From NCBI GenBank assembly GCA_030142905.1, contig JASJOG010000347.1, positions 186,001 to 250,000 on the forward strand: a DNA stretch of 64,000 bases, given 5' to 3'. A program made the position numbers and the translations under genes. The stretch comes from Heliopora coerulea. Its lineage: Eukaryota; Cnidaria; Anthozoa; Scleralcyonacea; Helioporidae. The notes below the pieces were generated by a model, which saw only the letters and a program-made list of their open reading frames with translations, was not told the DNA's origin and made no database searches. Below, in pieces: positions 24,647 to 36,500 of this stretch. Each line of letters begins with the position of its first letter. Position 1 is the stretch's first letter.

Positions 24647-25514
24647 GTTGGGCACTGGAGTAGGACAAGCACAGCTTCAGCCTACTATGGGAATGTGGAC
24701 ACTCCCGCCCACCAGAGTCCGGGGTGGCACCTTTGGCAAGTGCCAGCAACCCCTTAGCCAAGGGTAGATAAGACTCTTTAGCCTTGGATGGCAACTTATC
24801 TAGGAGAAGGAAACTCCGAGATAAAACCAGAAATAGGCAGGCAGGGCATTGACTCGGAGCCAGTGACCTCCATAAAACGAGCAGGTTTTGATGAAATGAC
24901 CTAGGGAGTGGCACCCCTGCCTTGCCAGCTGGGTAGACAGGTAGCCGAAAGCCTCAGCTTGCCTTAATTGGCTGGCAGCTGCAAGTACACTACCTTCAGG
25001 TGTTGGCAAACCTGCCCTGTTAGCCCAAGGACTAGAAGAAAATCTGTACAGCAGGCTGATGCCCCTGACCTTAGTTGGTTGAGGATAAGCCAGCCTTAAG
25101 TGCTGAAACAGATCTGCACTAGTCTAAGAATAAAACAATATTCAGTTTTAACCCTTGCAGTGGCACGCCTAAACTGACCTTAATTGGTTGGAAGTGCAAC
25201 AGGGTACTGTTAAGGTCAAACTGGATATACGCATCGGGGAGTACTTTCAGGGACTTTAGAGGGCTGTATATCCCTTGCTCCTTCCTGACTGGATAAGTTG
25301 GGCGAGTAAGGGCTGGCCCCGTGGGTGTTTCTTAAAATCCATTTTAATGGTAAAATTTCCTTTCCCCACAAGTTCCCTGAAATGTGCAATGTCTGTTGCG
25401 GCCTTACCTGGCGGGATGCTGGGAGCCTGTAGCAGGCTTAGACCCCTTCCACTGTCCTTAGTTGGGTGGTGTGCGAGTTGTAATAATACTATTACTACTA
25501 TTACTACTATTACT

Positions 25515-25545
<31 letters not shown>

Positions 25546-28500
25546 CTAGTATTTACACAGTGCCATTCCCATAAATGTTCAATGGCACTTTACAAATCGG
25601 CTCCAACATTTACAATTTATTTTACAAGTTATTAACTATTACAGTAATATCTTCTGATTTACTATCAGCAGACATTAAATTAACAGTTAGATAGCAAATG
25701 AAATTTACTAACTGATTAGAGAAAATGGTAAAATTTATACTCCTGTACATTATACATACCATGATGATACAGTTATTTCTTTATTACTTCCACCAGATAG
25801 TTCAATGTAACAAACCATTGTGTGACAAACTTATTTACCCAGTCCTTCAACACTTTTTATGGCACATAGGCACAACAATGTGTTGCAATAACTTTGGGTG
25901 AAACAACTACCTGAAATATACGAAAAGAAACTTCGATGTTTTGAGTGAAGGCCCTTTGGCTACTAACTTAACGATGAAGGGCCTTCACTCAAAATGTCAA
26001 AGTTTCTTTTTGTATATGTCAGGTAGTTGCTTCACCCAAAGTTATCGCATCTTGTTATCCTTAACTACTTACACTGGCACCCATTGCAGAACAATAATGT
26101 ACAGTACAATACAAGGTTCACAGGGAATCTGACAGTATAACTAAAGTAAGGAAAAGGTAAAAATAAAAAAACACTTGCCTATCACAAACACTGGGAAGAA
26201 GATACCAGCAGGCACTGGAAGTGTTATAGCTATGGTTGTCAATACAAACTGAAATATCACCAAATAAATAAAAGAATCAGTTTGGCTCAGTAGTTAAGAA
26301 CACTAGTCAATTAAAAGAAACAAAAGGTTCAGGTACAATTATACAGTAGTACCATTATACAATGGTCTTACCTTTATCACAATAAACAGCACCAAAGTAA
26401 CATAAATATTGCCAAATGCACCATTCCAGTGTCTCAGGGTGGCTTCTGGTACATCTGAATCTTCTGTTGCTCCCAAAGACCATGTAGAATTTGAAAAAAG
26501 TTCTTCAATGGCTTCCTTTTGAGTGAGCTACAACACATAAAACATAAACATTCAAATATCAATATGGCTGTGGGCTCTTCCCTTCACCTTTGTCTTTCCA
26601 GGGTGACCTTTTGGTACTTGATAGGTGTATTCTGGCAAATACCAAACAATTTCACTCAGTTGCACAATCTGATGTCTATATAAGAGCATAAAAATTATTA
26701 TCTCACAATATTTTTCTAAGGAATTTTTCATCCTTAAACCAAAATAATCTTTCCTAAACATCAAAGAACTAGGTGTTGTAAGAAAATGACTTTTACAATA
26801 TCATGCAATTTTGAGAAGAGAAGAAAAAATTAATGCAAGGTCATGGTTAGTTTCCAGGATCAATACAAACCCTGACAGATACTTCTTAATTCACAGGTAA
26901 AAAGAGGATTTTTCAATTAATCTGAGTACCATAAAATAATGTAGCTCCTTCATACCTCACCAGCAACAAGCATTCCTGGTCCTCTGGGAAATGTAAGAGT
27001 TGATATTAATAAGGTCACTATTATTGGATACAGAAACCGGCTGCAAAAAAGAGAAATAAATCTGGATGGAGAAAAAGAGGTTTCTTTGTTTGTTTGTTGA
27101 TATTATTATCAATAGTTCTTGTAACTATCAGTGGTGGCCTACAGTACCATGCTTGTTTTTTGGTACTGCAGCTTCTCTGTTGACTTTATATTTTAAAGCA
27201 ACTTTACATGTAACGTACATAAAAACAGTGTAGCATTTATGCTGCAATTAGTTTGTAGATTTTTGCATGACATTTTATAATTATTATATAATGGAGCATT
27301 CCACCAACCTTTTTTCAAGGAACCGAGATAAAACATTGTCCCGGTGGTGTCTTCTTAAGTCCACTATTTTTCTATGAACATAGACAAAGAGGGCACCACC
27401 AAAGCCACAAACCACCCTTACAAAAAAAGAATGTCAAATTGATAACATTTAGAATTCTTAAAGGCAGTTTGAACATATTCTGCTTCAAGATATTGCATAA
27501 GTGGAATATGTTGGCCTTTTTTCCCCCCCTTATATAATAATGTACAGTGATTCCTCTGTACCATATGAAACACAACAGGCATTATACTTCACAATTGGCC
27601 AGTATAACAGTTTTTACATGCAACAAAACATTAAAACAAATGCTGAATCCCAAATCTCAACCCATGTGATGAAATACATTTAACAGGCTTTGCACAATAA
27701 ATGTATAATTAGTACTCCATTTAACAAAAATAAAGGTTTTGGTTTTGCTGAATGAATGTGGATGAAAAGTCACTGACTGTGATATAGCAGTCAAAATGGA
27801 TGGCATATTCCTTAGAAGACAATAGCTCATGGTAAAACAAGTTCCAAACTTACCCTATCAGAGAGAAGGCAATGAATTCTTCAGTATCAAAAGGAAAATC
27901 AATCCTGAAGTTTGTTTTAAATAGGGCTGTTATTGTTTCTAAAAAAATGGAAAAACCCAGGCTTAAGAAATGTCATTGTTTTGATGTGTTGATCAAAATC
28001 TAGCTGACACACAATATTACTGAATTATTTTTTTTATTTAAAACATTTGCCAAAATTGTACTAAGTTGTTTCAAGCCAAACATGGTGTTGCACCTTGACT
28101 GACATCAAATGGCTGTAGGTTCAAACTTTAAATAAATTATACTATACTTGATGCAACTGTTATTATCACTGACATTGTTCCAGTTATAAATTCTTAGTAA
28201 TATGCAAAATATCATTTACCTTCCTCATTATCCCAAACTGACAACAAACTGAACATGAATGCCCCACATACTGCTGCAAAAAAGCCACGCCAATAATTTC
28301 TGACTGCAAAATATGTACTTGTTACTTCAATACTGAACAATACCCCTAGAAAAATGTGTTGCAGAATGTCAGTTAACAACATCTGACAGTGGAAGAATGC
28401 ATCATGTCAAAAGTACACAAGTGCAGTATTAATTATTTGGAAGTGGTAAAATTTAATGTTGGCACAAGTACCTCCAATGGGTGAAGCAAAACAACTTGAA

Positions 28501-31500
28501 ACACCCAAAGCACAGGCAGCAGCAAGGATTTCTGTGTTACGAGACTCATTCTGTAATGTGGACAACATGGAAAAATTAGGAATTTGGACAAAGGAGAAGT
28601 GAATGAGTGATTAAATACACATAAGTATTTTTATTTACACTGGATAACTTTGTAAGTTATTATTGTGTTTACTCAAGATCAATTGAGGGTCACCACCACT
28701 CATGGGTCCAATGTTCTAGATAAGGAAACTTGAGTACCTGCCCTGGAGGAAACCTGTAGCAGTGGGTGGATGCAAACCCAACTGTCTTCCCAATGAGACC
28801 AAGGCATCATACTGTAACTTTAACTGGATCACTGCATAGAGTTAGAATGGAACCTGAGCACAAAAGTCTAAGACAAACAGTACAAAAGGGTGGCACAGCC
28901 TGGACTCATTCAGCTCCTCCTCCAGAGCAATCTCTCACATCACATACATGACAGCAAGTTGAGAGAATATTCATGAAATGAACAAACATCTTCTCAACTC
29001 ATAAAACACTTTCTGAATCCCCAGAGTGAATCAAAGCTGATCTAACCAGTCCCCCAACTCCACAAAAAACTTAAAAAAAAACAAAAAAAAACAACTTGGA
29101 CTAAGACTCAGGCTTAGTTGATGCACTAAAAATTCTCACTTTAATTATTTCCTCGATCTTTCTGACTATTGTCACTGCCAATACTCTGGTCATATATCAC
29201 TTCCTGTGGTAAAAATGTGCTGCTGCTTGTCTTACCATGAATATTCCTCTAAATGATGTTACAAACTTTCCCAGGGCTCTGGCAACAATACATGCGATAT
29301 GAACAAATGGGCCCTAAATTAACAAAAATAGTTGAACTAATTCAATTTACAAAGTAGTAGGCCAAGTTCCATGAGGAAGACTGAAGAAAAGTTGGAAGAA
29401 ATGTGTCCAAGAAGACCTCACAAGCATTGGAGTTGATGAAGAAGCCATGAACAGAATTAGTTGGAGAACTGTCATCAAATGTCTAACCTCTTTAACTTAG
29501 TTTAAGGGAACCACAGATGTAAAATGGAAGATGATGATGATGATGATAATGATGACAAGCAATTTACAGTTTCTCTTTGTTACTTTTAATGTGATCAAAT
29601 TTACCTACTCAGAAGTGCAGATACATACATTGTGAGATGATTTAAACTTATCATGGACCTCACCTCCTTCCCAATTGGAATTCCACTGCCAAGAGATGCT
29701 GTTAAACCAACCTGGAGTGAGAATAAACCAACATTCATGTCTTACCTGTAATTCCCTGTATTATATTCCAGTAATAGAACAAATGAAGAGTGTATACTGG
29801 TAGTGTCAAAGATGGACAAATCAAGAGAATGCTGAACTAGCTTCAAAGGTGGTGGGTTTCCCTTTGAAATGGAAATCTGCTCAATTTGTGGTTGGTTGAA
29901 CACTGTATAAAGGGTCCACATCTTACAATAAGCATGCCCAATGTTTTTAAGAAAATATTTTATAAATGTTCTCATTTCTTCTGTACAGAATACCTGTACT
30001 CTATGACATGCACAAACTCTGCTGTTTAAACCATAAATGCCAGTTTAAGTTTTGCTCATAGCTGAATAGACCGGTATCTTTCAGCCTTACAAAAATAATG
30101 GTGAATGAATGGGATAGTTGGCCTTATACTGGCTGGTTAGTGTAATATTCATACATAAATTTAAGTGCAAGTTTGCATAAGATCTAAAATTGTTAAGTGT
30201 ATCTGTATCTTCCACTGTGCTAATGGCAAATACCTAAGTAAAGCCATCATGTTAGAATAAAATTCTGTGTTTATTTACTTAATATGACTTAACATAATTA
30301 TATTTAAAACCCACCACTTTGGCAATAAGAGTTGGGATGGATAAATAACGTTTAAGAATCGTTCCACGCAGAATGGTCTTCATCTCAGGAATGCCAGAGC
30401 CTAAAATATGGCATCAAGAGAGATATAGGTGACAAAGTAATAAAAATGCAGTGGATTTAGTATCTGGCTGGATAGTGAAAAACTTCACAGTCTGGTATCT
30501 GGCTGGATATTTTGCAGTATCTGGCCAGATTGCTGGATATTTATTTGATTTAGTTTTCCACAAAAACACACTGATTGATGACACAATAAGGCACAAATGT
30601 AGCTGGTTAATGGCTAGTTTCCAGTTCATTCATTAAACCACCATAAAACAAAAGGTATCAAATATCATTTGAAGACTGCAATATGCAGGATGGTGCAAAT
30701 ATGTTCTCACACTAATTATGAAAATCTACAGCATTAACTCTATCTCTACCTGTTTGTCTGGAGCCAGAAATGAGAATATGAAACTTTAAAAAACCTGTAT
30801 TTCCCTTATTGCTTTGTTTAATGGCTCTGTTTGCATCCTCCACTTGCTACATGTATTTATTTTAAGATTATCTATACACCTAGTCAGAGATCACACTGAG
30901 CCATTGTGATAACAGATTTAGTTAAGTATAAATGCTGTTTGGAATAAGTGATGTCTCTAATATAGTCCAAAGACAATTCAATATATATTTCTGTGTAATA
31001 ACCAGTAACAGTCTCCACAGTGTAGCTCTAACAGTTACGCATGCAAGCAATAATCTTGGGCAAAACTGAAAATGGTTTATTTATTGATATCACTGTGAAT
31101 TGAATATTATGGTATCTGGCCAGATTTTCTTTCACCATCCAGCAAATCTGGTATCTGGTCAGACAGTAAAACTCACTATCTGGTGCACCCCTAGTTATGA
31201 AAGGTTAATAATGGTTTAACATATTATACCACATTGTTTCAACAAGGATCTTAACATGTTTAAACAATAAAAACTCAGAAAACCATGTTCTTACCAACTG
31301 CATGCGGTGATACAAAATGAGTAAATCCAACAGAGAAAAATACCAGAGCAACTGGAAAAATCACCCACACTAAGTATTGGCCAAATATATTGCTATTTGC
31401 ACGAGTATACAGCCAGAAGTGAGCTAAAAAGGAAAAAAAAAGATTAGAAAAGCTTCATAATTTGGCAAAAATAAAGTATTACATTAGAATTAATTAAAGA

Positions 31501-33293
31501 AAGTTACAGTTTGTTGTCACATACAATTTGTATTTGTACAGATCAAGGACATTTTATCCCATAAATGCATGCTTAAATTATGCTTGATTTTTGCTCAGTC
31601 TCATACTGTAAGTATAGCCCACACATCATTTCAACAGTTTCCATTAAAGCAAGGTTTAACATTAATCATCTTTTAAACATCTAACCAAGAGTAATGTTAC
31701 AATAGCTAAATGTTCACTACATTAGTAATTTTTAATTTAATAATTGTAAATCATTAAACAACACTGGACATAAACATAATACTGTATGTATAAAATAATA
31801 AATGTAAATATAAAGTCCCAGCTTTATCCCAAAGTTATGTCATTTGATCTCAAATAGCTATAATAAATTAATATCTCCAGATGCTGAATATTACCTTGCT
31901 GACATTTGTCAATGGAGAAATCCAAACCAAAACTAATCAGAGCAACAACAATTCCAAGCACCAGCAGAAACAACCAATCACTATCAAACCTTTCTTGGAC
32001 AGATTTGGAACATCTTTGGACTTGCCCTAAAGACGTTTTACCATACAATTAGTGTTGATGATGATGTCATAAGAACTGCAATGATCTTCTAAGAAAGCAA
32101 GGTGGTAACTATTGGTTTTCTTCTGATATTAATTTTTCATGTAATTAAAATGTCTGAAGTATACTTATCAACATGTGGAAAAAAAAGAATCTCACTCACG
32201 TCTTATCTTTCCCCATCTTGATTTACTGTATGTTTGAAACTCATCAGGCTCTGTAGATTCTTGATCTTCTTGTGAAGTTTGACTTCTCAATTCAGCGGCA
32301 AAATTTTTGGCATACTCTTGAAGTTCCTGAGTAGTGTGGCAGCCATACATCTATGGTGAAACACAAAAAATGTCATCAGTCATTATGATGCCTGTAGTTT
32401 ACCACAGGACATGAGGATATTGGTGAATATAACAGAAATCACTCTAAGAACAATATCAACAAATAACTTATAATATTATCCTTACAATAGAAAATGTACT
32501 AGTAGCTAGGCTAGCCTCAGTAAGGTCTCTTTCTTCTGCTCAATAAAACCTTCAGGTGTCAGCCAGGATAAAATAATAAAGACTTTCTCAAGCAGGAATG
32601 GAGCTGATGGGTTCAAATGCACAGGGCATAAATTCTTGAAAGAGGGAGATCAAACACTCCAATGAGTCTGCTATAAGCTGTATCATAAACTATTAGCTAT
32701 GGTTCCCAACATGCTATTGTAGTGGTTAGTATTTTAAACCCTTTCAACCCTTGGTTTAATTTTTCCAGGTGAAATTGCAGGATTCCACCAACATAAGGTA
32801 AACCATGAGTGCGTCAACATAATCATAATAATAGACGTTAATAACTCTAAGGCCAGTTAACACTAATGATAATACAATTCGCCAATCAATAAAAAGTTAA
32901 GAACAGAAAAGAACCTGGTCGTAGCTGTGTTAGAAATACGCTTAGACACAACATAAAATCATGCATATAAATAAATAAACAGACATAAATTTTTGAAAAT
33001 GTTGACATTGTTTATACTGACCAAAAAATTTACGACAGCGGGATAAATACCCTTCCCAAAGACAACTACACGGGAACATCTCAATACAATAAGGAAGACG
33101 CTAGTGTATTAAGTAGAAGCCGACGTGAGTTGAACAAATTGTTTAAAGGAAGTAGCATGTCGGTACAGATTTTGCTTAGACACCACACTTCAGTTCACCA
33201 ACATTCCAAAACACTTCATACGTTTTCTGAGTTTGACCTTACCAGAGTCTCTTCATATCCATAACGTTTCTCCTCAATATTATCTTTCGACAT
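18831..33293 (-). CDS. CLCN2: ClC-2-type voltage-gated chloride channel
   Basis: 26 exons, minus: 33293-33243, 32350-32200, 32026-31895, 31423-31295, 30400-30318, 29711-29664, 29313-29236, 28550-28472, 28345-28220, 27938-27854, 27416-27309, 27040-26956, 26527-26372, 26248-26179, 24284-24165, 23895-23798, 23165-23056, 22936-22803, 22458-22302, 21836-21791, 21132-21060, 20208-20153, 20031-19984, 19605-19501, 19419-19333, 18920-18831. The model is 834 codons, against about 898 in human ClC-2. It is a plasma-membrane homodimer with one chloride pore per subunit. Visible signatures: [23 protein letters not shown]-terminus; [13 protein letters not shown] and [14 protein letters not shown] (gating Glu); [34 protein letters not shown]; pore Tyr in QPSIYDSI; then two cytosolic CBS domains ([11 protein letters not shown] to [25 protein letters not shown] to [14 protein letters not shown]). 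The intron after exon 14 has a GC donor. The gene is head to head with the 2OG oxygenase. ClC-1 or ClC-K is less likely given the N-terminus and CBS regions. Confidence 0.96.
19733..19857. repeat. Short foldback repeat in a ClC-2 intron
   Basis: Ends AACCCTTTAAGGGTCAGC and CATTTAAAGGGTTAA are inverted copies. The interior is A-rich and non-coding. Confidence 0.5.
20609..20993. mobile_element. Two adjacent palindromic elements in a ClC-2 intron
   Basis: Left unit, about 20609-20789: arms carry CATGGCATTCAGGT...GTGATTAAATGT and complement, with an inner GTTTAGTAAAAG / CTTTTACTAAAC pair. Right unit, about 20783-20993: outer ends TAATATCATAGCTGCCGAGA and TCGAGGTAGCTATGATATTA, with inner repeats of GGTATGATTAG and its complement. 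Non-coding, MITE-like. Confidence 0.7.
23394..23492. mobile_element. Dispersed ~100-bp palindromic MITE, copy A
   Basis: Ends TTCATTAAGGGGCAGGGCTC and CACCCTTGCTCCTTAATGGG are inverted relative to each other, with GTAAAATCATCTGACATTAG inside. The same element occurs at 44206-44302 and 47671-47768. It lies in a ClC-2 intron. Confidence 0.75.
24482..25545. mobile_element. GC-richer repeat block between TAA microsatellites
   Basis: TAA/ATA trinucleotide tracts lie at about 24482-24520, 24590-24645 and 25481-25545. Between the last two is about 835 bp (24646-25480) that is clearly richer in G+C than the flanking intron. A motif CCTTARTTGG(C/T)TGG recurs at about 24963, 25069, 25178 and 25455 (the last copy is degenerate). 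No long plausible reading frame is present; the Leu- and Tyr-rich frames come from the microsatellite. It is probably a non-autonomous retroelement or SINE-like composite in the large ClC-2 intron after exon 14, family unknown. Confidence 0.55.
25885..26049. repeat. Near-perfect palindrome (foldback MITE)
   Basis: Arms of about 70 bp read TAACTTTGGGTGAA(A/G)CAACT...GAGTGAAGGCCCTT and complement, with a loop of about 20 bp. It lies 130 bp downstream (in transcript sense) of ClC-2 exon 14. Confidence 0.8.
29364..29500 (+). mobile_element. LINE C-terminal relic in a ClC-2 intron
   Basis: On the plus strand, antisense to the channel, a frame reads [20 protein letters not shown], then [14 protein letters not shown] and a stop. 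This matches the usual C-terminal end of many LINE ORF2 proteins (GRPxxxWxxCVxxDLxxLG...A.DR..WR..I). A (GAT)n tract follows at about 29530-29550. Only the last 45 or so residues remain. Confidence 0.6.
30444..31195. repeat. Repeat region with recurring TATCTGGC motifs
   Basis: TATCTGG(C/T)(T/C)(G/A)GAT recurs in direct and inverted orientation at both ends (30455-30545 and 31110-31180). The right end reads CTATCTGGTGCACCCCTAG. It looks like a degraded DNA transposon within a ClC-2 intron. No coding content. Confidence 0.4.
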
Positions 33294-33518
33294 TTCCCCA
33301 ACGTAATAGAGCACAACACAACACAATAAATAAAACTACTACAAATTAACATTGAACGTTCAAGGTTCCCCTCGCAGTCGACCAGCCATTTCGATGGTTT
33401 CGGAACCATTTCAGAATTGTTTCGGAATCAATCGACGTAGGTTCGGAACACGACTAATGTTGACTATGAGAAACAAACAAACAATAGTTTCAGAATAGTA
33501 AAGAAGTTGCAAGAAAAC
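33294..33518. promoter_or_regulatory. Divergent promoter, ClC-2 / 2OG oxygenase
   Basis: Only 225 bp separates the two start codons (ClC-2 ATG at 33293 minus, oxygenase ATG at 33519 plus). Both 5' UTRs and core promoters must fit here or overlap. No TATA box stands out. A GTTTCGGAACCATTT / GTTTCGGAATCAA direct repeat lies at about 33397-33432. Confidence 0.6.
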
Positions 33519-36500
33519 ATGTCTCGTCGTATTTTTCTTTTTCTTTTTATAAACAACTGGTGCTTGGTTCTTAAGGCTTTTAATGTAGAATTGCATATAC
33601 CTGAAGTAAGATGCCAGGATGGAGACCATAAAGTATTTTTAATTGACAATTTGTTAGGAGAAGAAGAACTTGGATGGTTTGCTGACTTCATGCAACGACA
33701 CAGACCATGGGTTTTAAATAATCACGACCCTCACGAAAAGAATTTTATTGATATGAAAAATAATGCTTCTTGGGTATCGCCTGTCTCCCTAGAACTGTTT
33801 CAACGAACAAGACTATGGCGGAAGTTGTCTGAAATTGTAAATAAGCTGGCTCGAAGAGAGTACTATTTGTGTGATGCCATGTTTACCATGACTTACAGAA
33901 TGGATTTCAACCCTGTATCGAAAGGTAGATTCAACGTTATTTAATGGCCATGTAATGTGTGGCAATGTGACATAATCTAAGTTCTCCGGCAGACCCTCCA
34001 AAAGAAATAAGAGGGAATTATATGGGAGTTAGCAACTCAAAGCATACTTCCACAGTGGCACATCTACATATAAAACCTCTAGCAGAGCACTCGCCCTCTT
34101 TAAACCTGATTTTTCTTTTGCCATTATCACGTGGCTTTTGTAATTAAATTAATGAAAATTACCAGAAAATTGCATGTCCCCAGCCTCCTTCAAGTAACAC
34201 AGCATTTGGTACTGTCAGCTGGTTACCAGCACAGACTACAGAGGCAGTACTTTTATAGGTCCCCACTTTTAGAAGTTTGTGGATCTGCTCCTGTTACATT
34301 ACCCTGTTCACTGTCCCCTGCAGATATCCCATCAGAACTTTTTTCTTGCCATGGTCACTCCAATTTTATTTTGTGTTCTATGGTTTCCAGACCATTAAGT
34401 ACAATACTGAAGTCAAATATAAAATGTTAAGTTCACTTGTTATTGTGTAATCAGGAATGTGAAAAAATGCTGATGTGTATAACAAGTATGAAAAAAACCC
34501 CCAGGAAGCTGTGAAAGAGAACTTAGCAGAATTTAGGCCCCAGTCTTCCTGCTTCAGACAGAGACATGCTTCAGAAGATGAAACAATGGATCTATAAAAA
34601 ATCAATGCAATATTGTTGACATTTTTTTCCTTCCCAGAACCTGCAAAAGGTGTACTTCTGCCTATAAAATGCAAAAATTGAATTGGTGTGGCTGACAGAC
34701 ATGTCAGATAATTTAGTTCAGTTCAGGGAGATGTCTTGAAGAATTTTGGAATTTACTTGGTGGGCTCACCCTCTCAGGTCACTATTTCTTATGCATCTTT
34801 TTCTGAACAGTTTATAAAAAGTTATTGTCTCCAACTAACTTAACTATCACACTCAAACACATTTTCAAGATGTTGAAGATGAACATGGTTTGATGGTAGG
34901 GATATTTCTCAACAATGACATGAAGAAGAATGACTATGGTGAAAGAGTTTTCTACAATAATGACACTGAAGTCTTATGTGGTGTGTATCCAGTTCCTGGA
35001 CGAGTTCTTATCTGGAACAGCAGCATAAGTTACATTGCAAAACCACCATCAATGCTGTATGTGCAAAGTCAGAATTCTATTGTTTTAAAATTGTCTGCTT
35101 CCCATGAGAAATATCAAAATTGCCTTGATCGTCATAAGGTATGTCAAACATAATTGTAATTATAATAATGTTAATCCTATCCACTATTCACATACTTTAG
35201 CTTTACCATGCACTGGTGATACCTTTCTCTTGCCATTCCACCTGCATGAACTTTAGTACTACCCTCCCACTCTCTTTATGACTACTGTATTTATTCCAGT
35301 AGACACCCACTATCTAATAAATGCCTCTCTCCAATAAACACCCCCTGAACTTATAAAAATATTTGATAAACACTGCCCTCTATTAAACACCCCCCTTCCA
35401 ATAAATGCCCCCCTACTAAGAAACATGCCCCAGTAAACCAAATGAAATTGAATTGAAATTGTGAAATCCTTCAAAACCCTGTGTACTCAACCTTCCAGTC
35501 AACAGATTTGAAGATCATTTCAGTTACTGTTTCAGGGAAGTACTGCCATGTGAAACTGCAGTGAGACAGCTCCAGTCTCAACTTTCAGTCCTGCAAGAAT
35601 GCATTAGGCCTGATTCTTCCAAGGTCGTTGCTGATTCAGATTTGGAGGACTCATAAGACAAACTTTTGAGTCTGATCCAATGACATAGAAATTAGGTGAA
35701 AATTTCATTGCTCATTCTGATGTTGATAGCACAGTTAACGAACCTTCTGTCTTTAATATCTAACGATGATGGTGAAATTGACATTGTATGAACATTTGCA
35801 TGAAATTGTGTGAATATTTTCAATTTTTAAGGTTGAGTTATTAAATTTTGAAATAAACACCACTCTCTAATAAACACCCCCCTTTAGGGCTCAATTTTTA
35901 AATAAATACCCAGGGCATCTATTGGAATCAATACAGAACCTCTTCCTCTATCACTACTTAGGTCACTGTCATTATGACACCTCTACCTTGACTGCAATCC
36001 CAAATTTAATACTGCCTCAACCACAACCTATATGCTTACATATTCTTCCACTACACTTCTATCTTTTCTTCAACCACTACCTTAATTAATGCCTCAATCA
36101 CTATTGCTACCACCCCCTCCATTACAGCCTTTACCACTGTCTCAATCTTTACAATTACCACTTCTCTACATCAACTCTACATCTTTGGCTCTGTCTCTAC
36201 TGTAATCAATACTTCTATATTTATCACCACCATTACCACTGTCCCTGCCACTACATTGTTCCTCTACCTCTGCTGTGACCTTTACAACACCATTTACCCA
36301 CTACTGTACCTCTACTTCTACATATTTGGTCCTCCACCACTGCTTCTGCCACTGTTTGTATCCACTATTCAAGCTCTCGATGGTATTGTCTACATTAAAC
36401 ATGTTATGCTTGTACAAAAACAAACATATTGCAGACCATGTAATATCTAATCATCCCTTAAAACTTGACTCATCTCATTTCCTTTGTTATCTCATTTCCT

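Noticed and set aside
24417..24914. 165-codon frame with poly-Leu and poly-Tyr runs
   Set aside because: Produced by TAA/ATA microsatellites read in frame with the adjoining repeat block.
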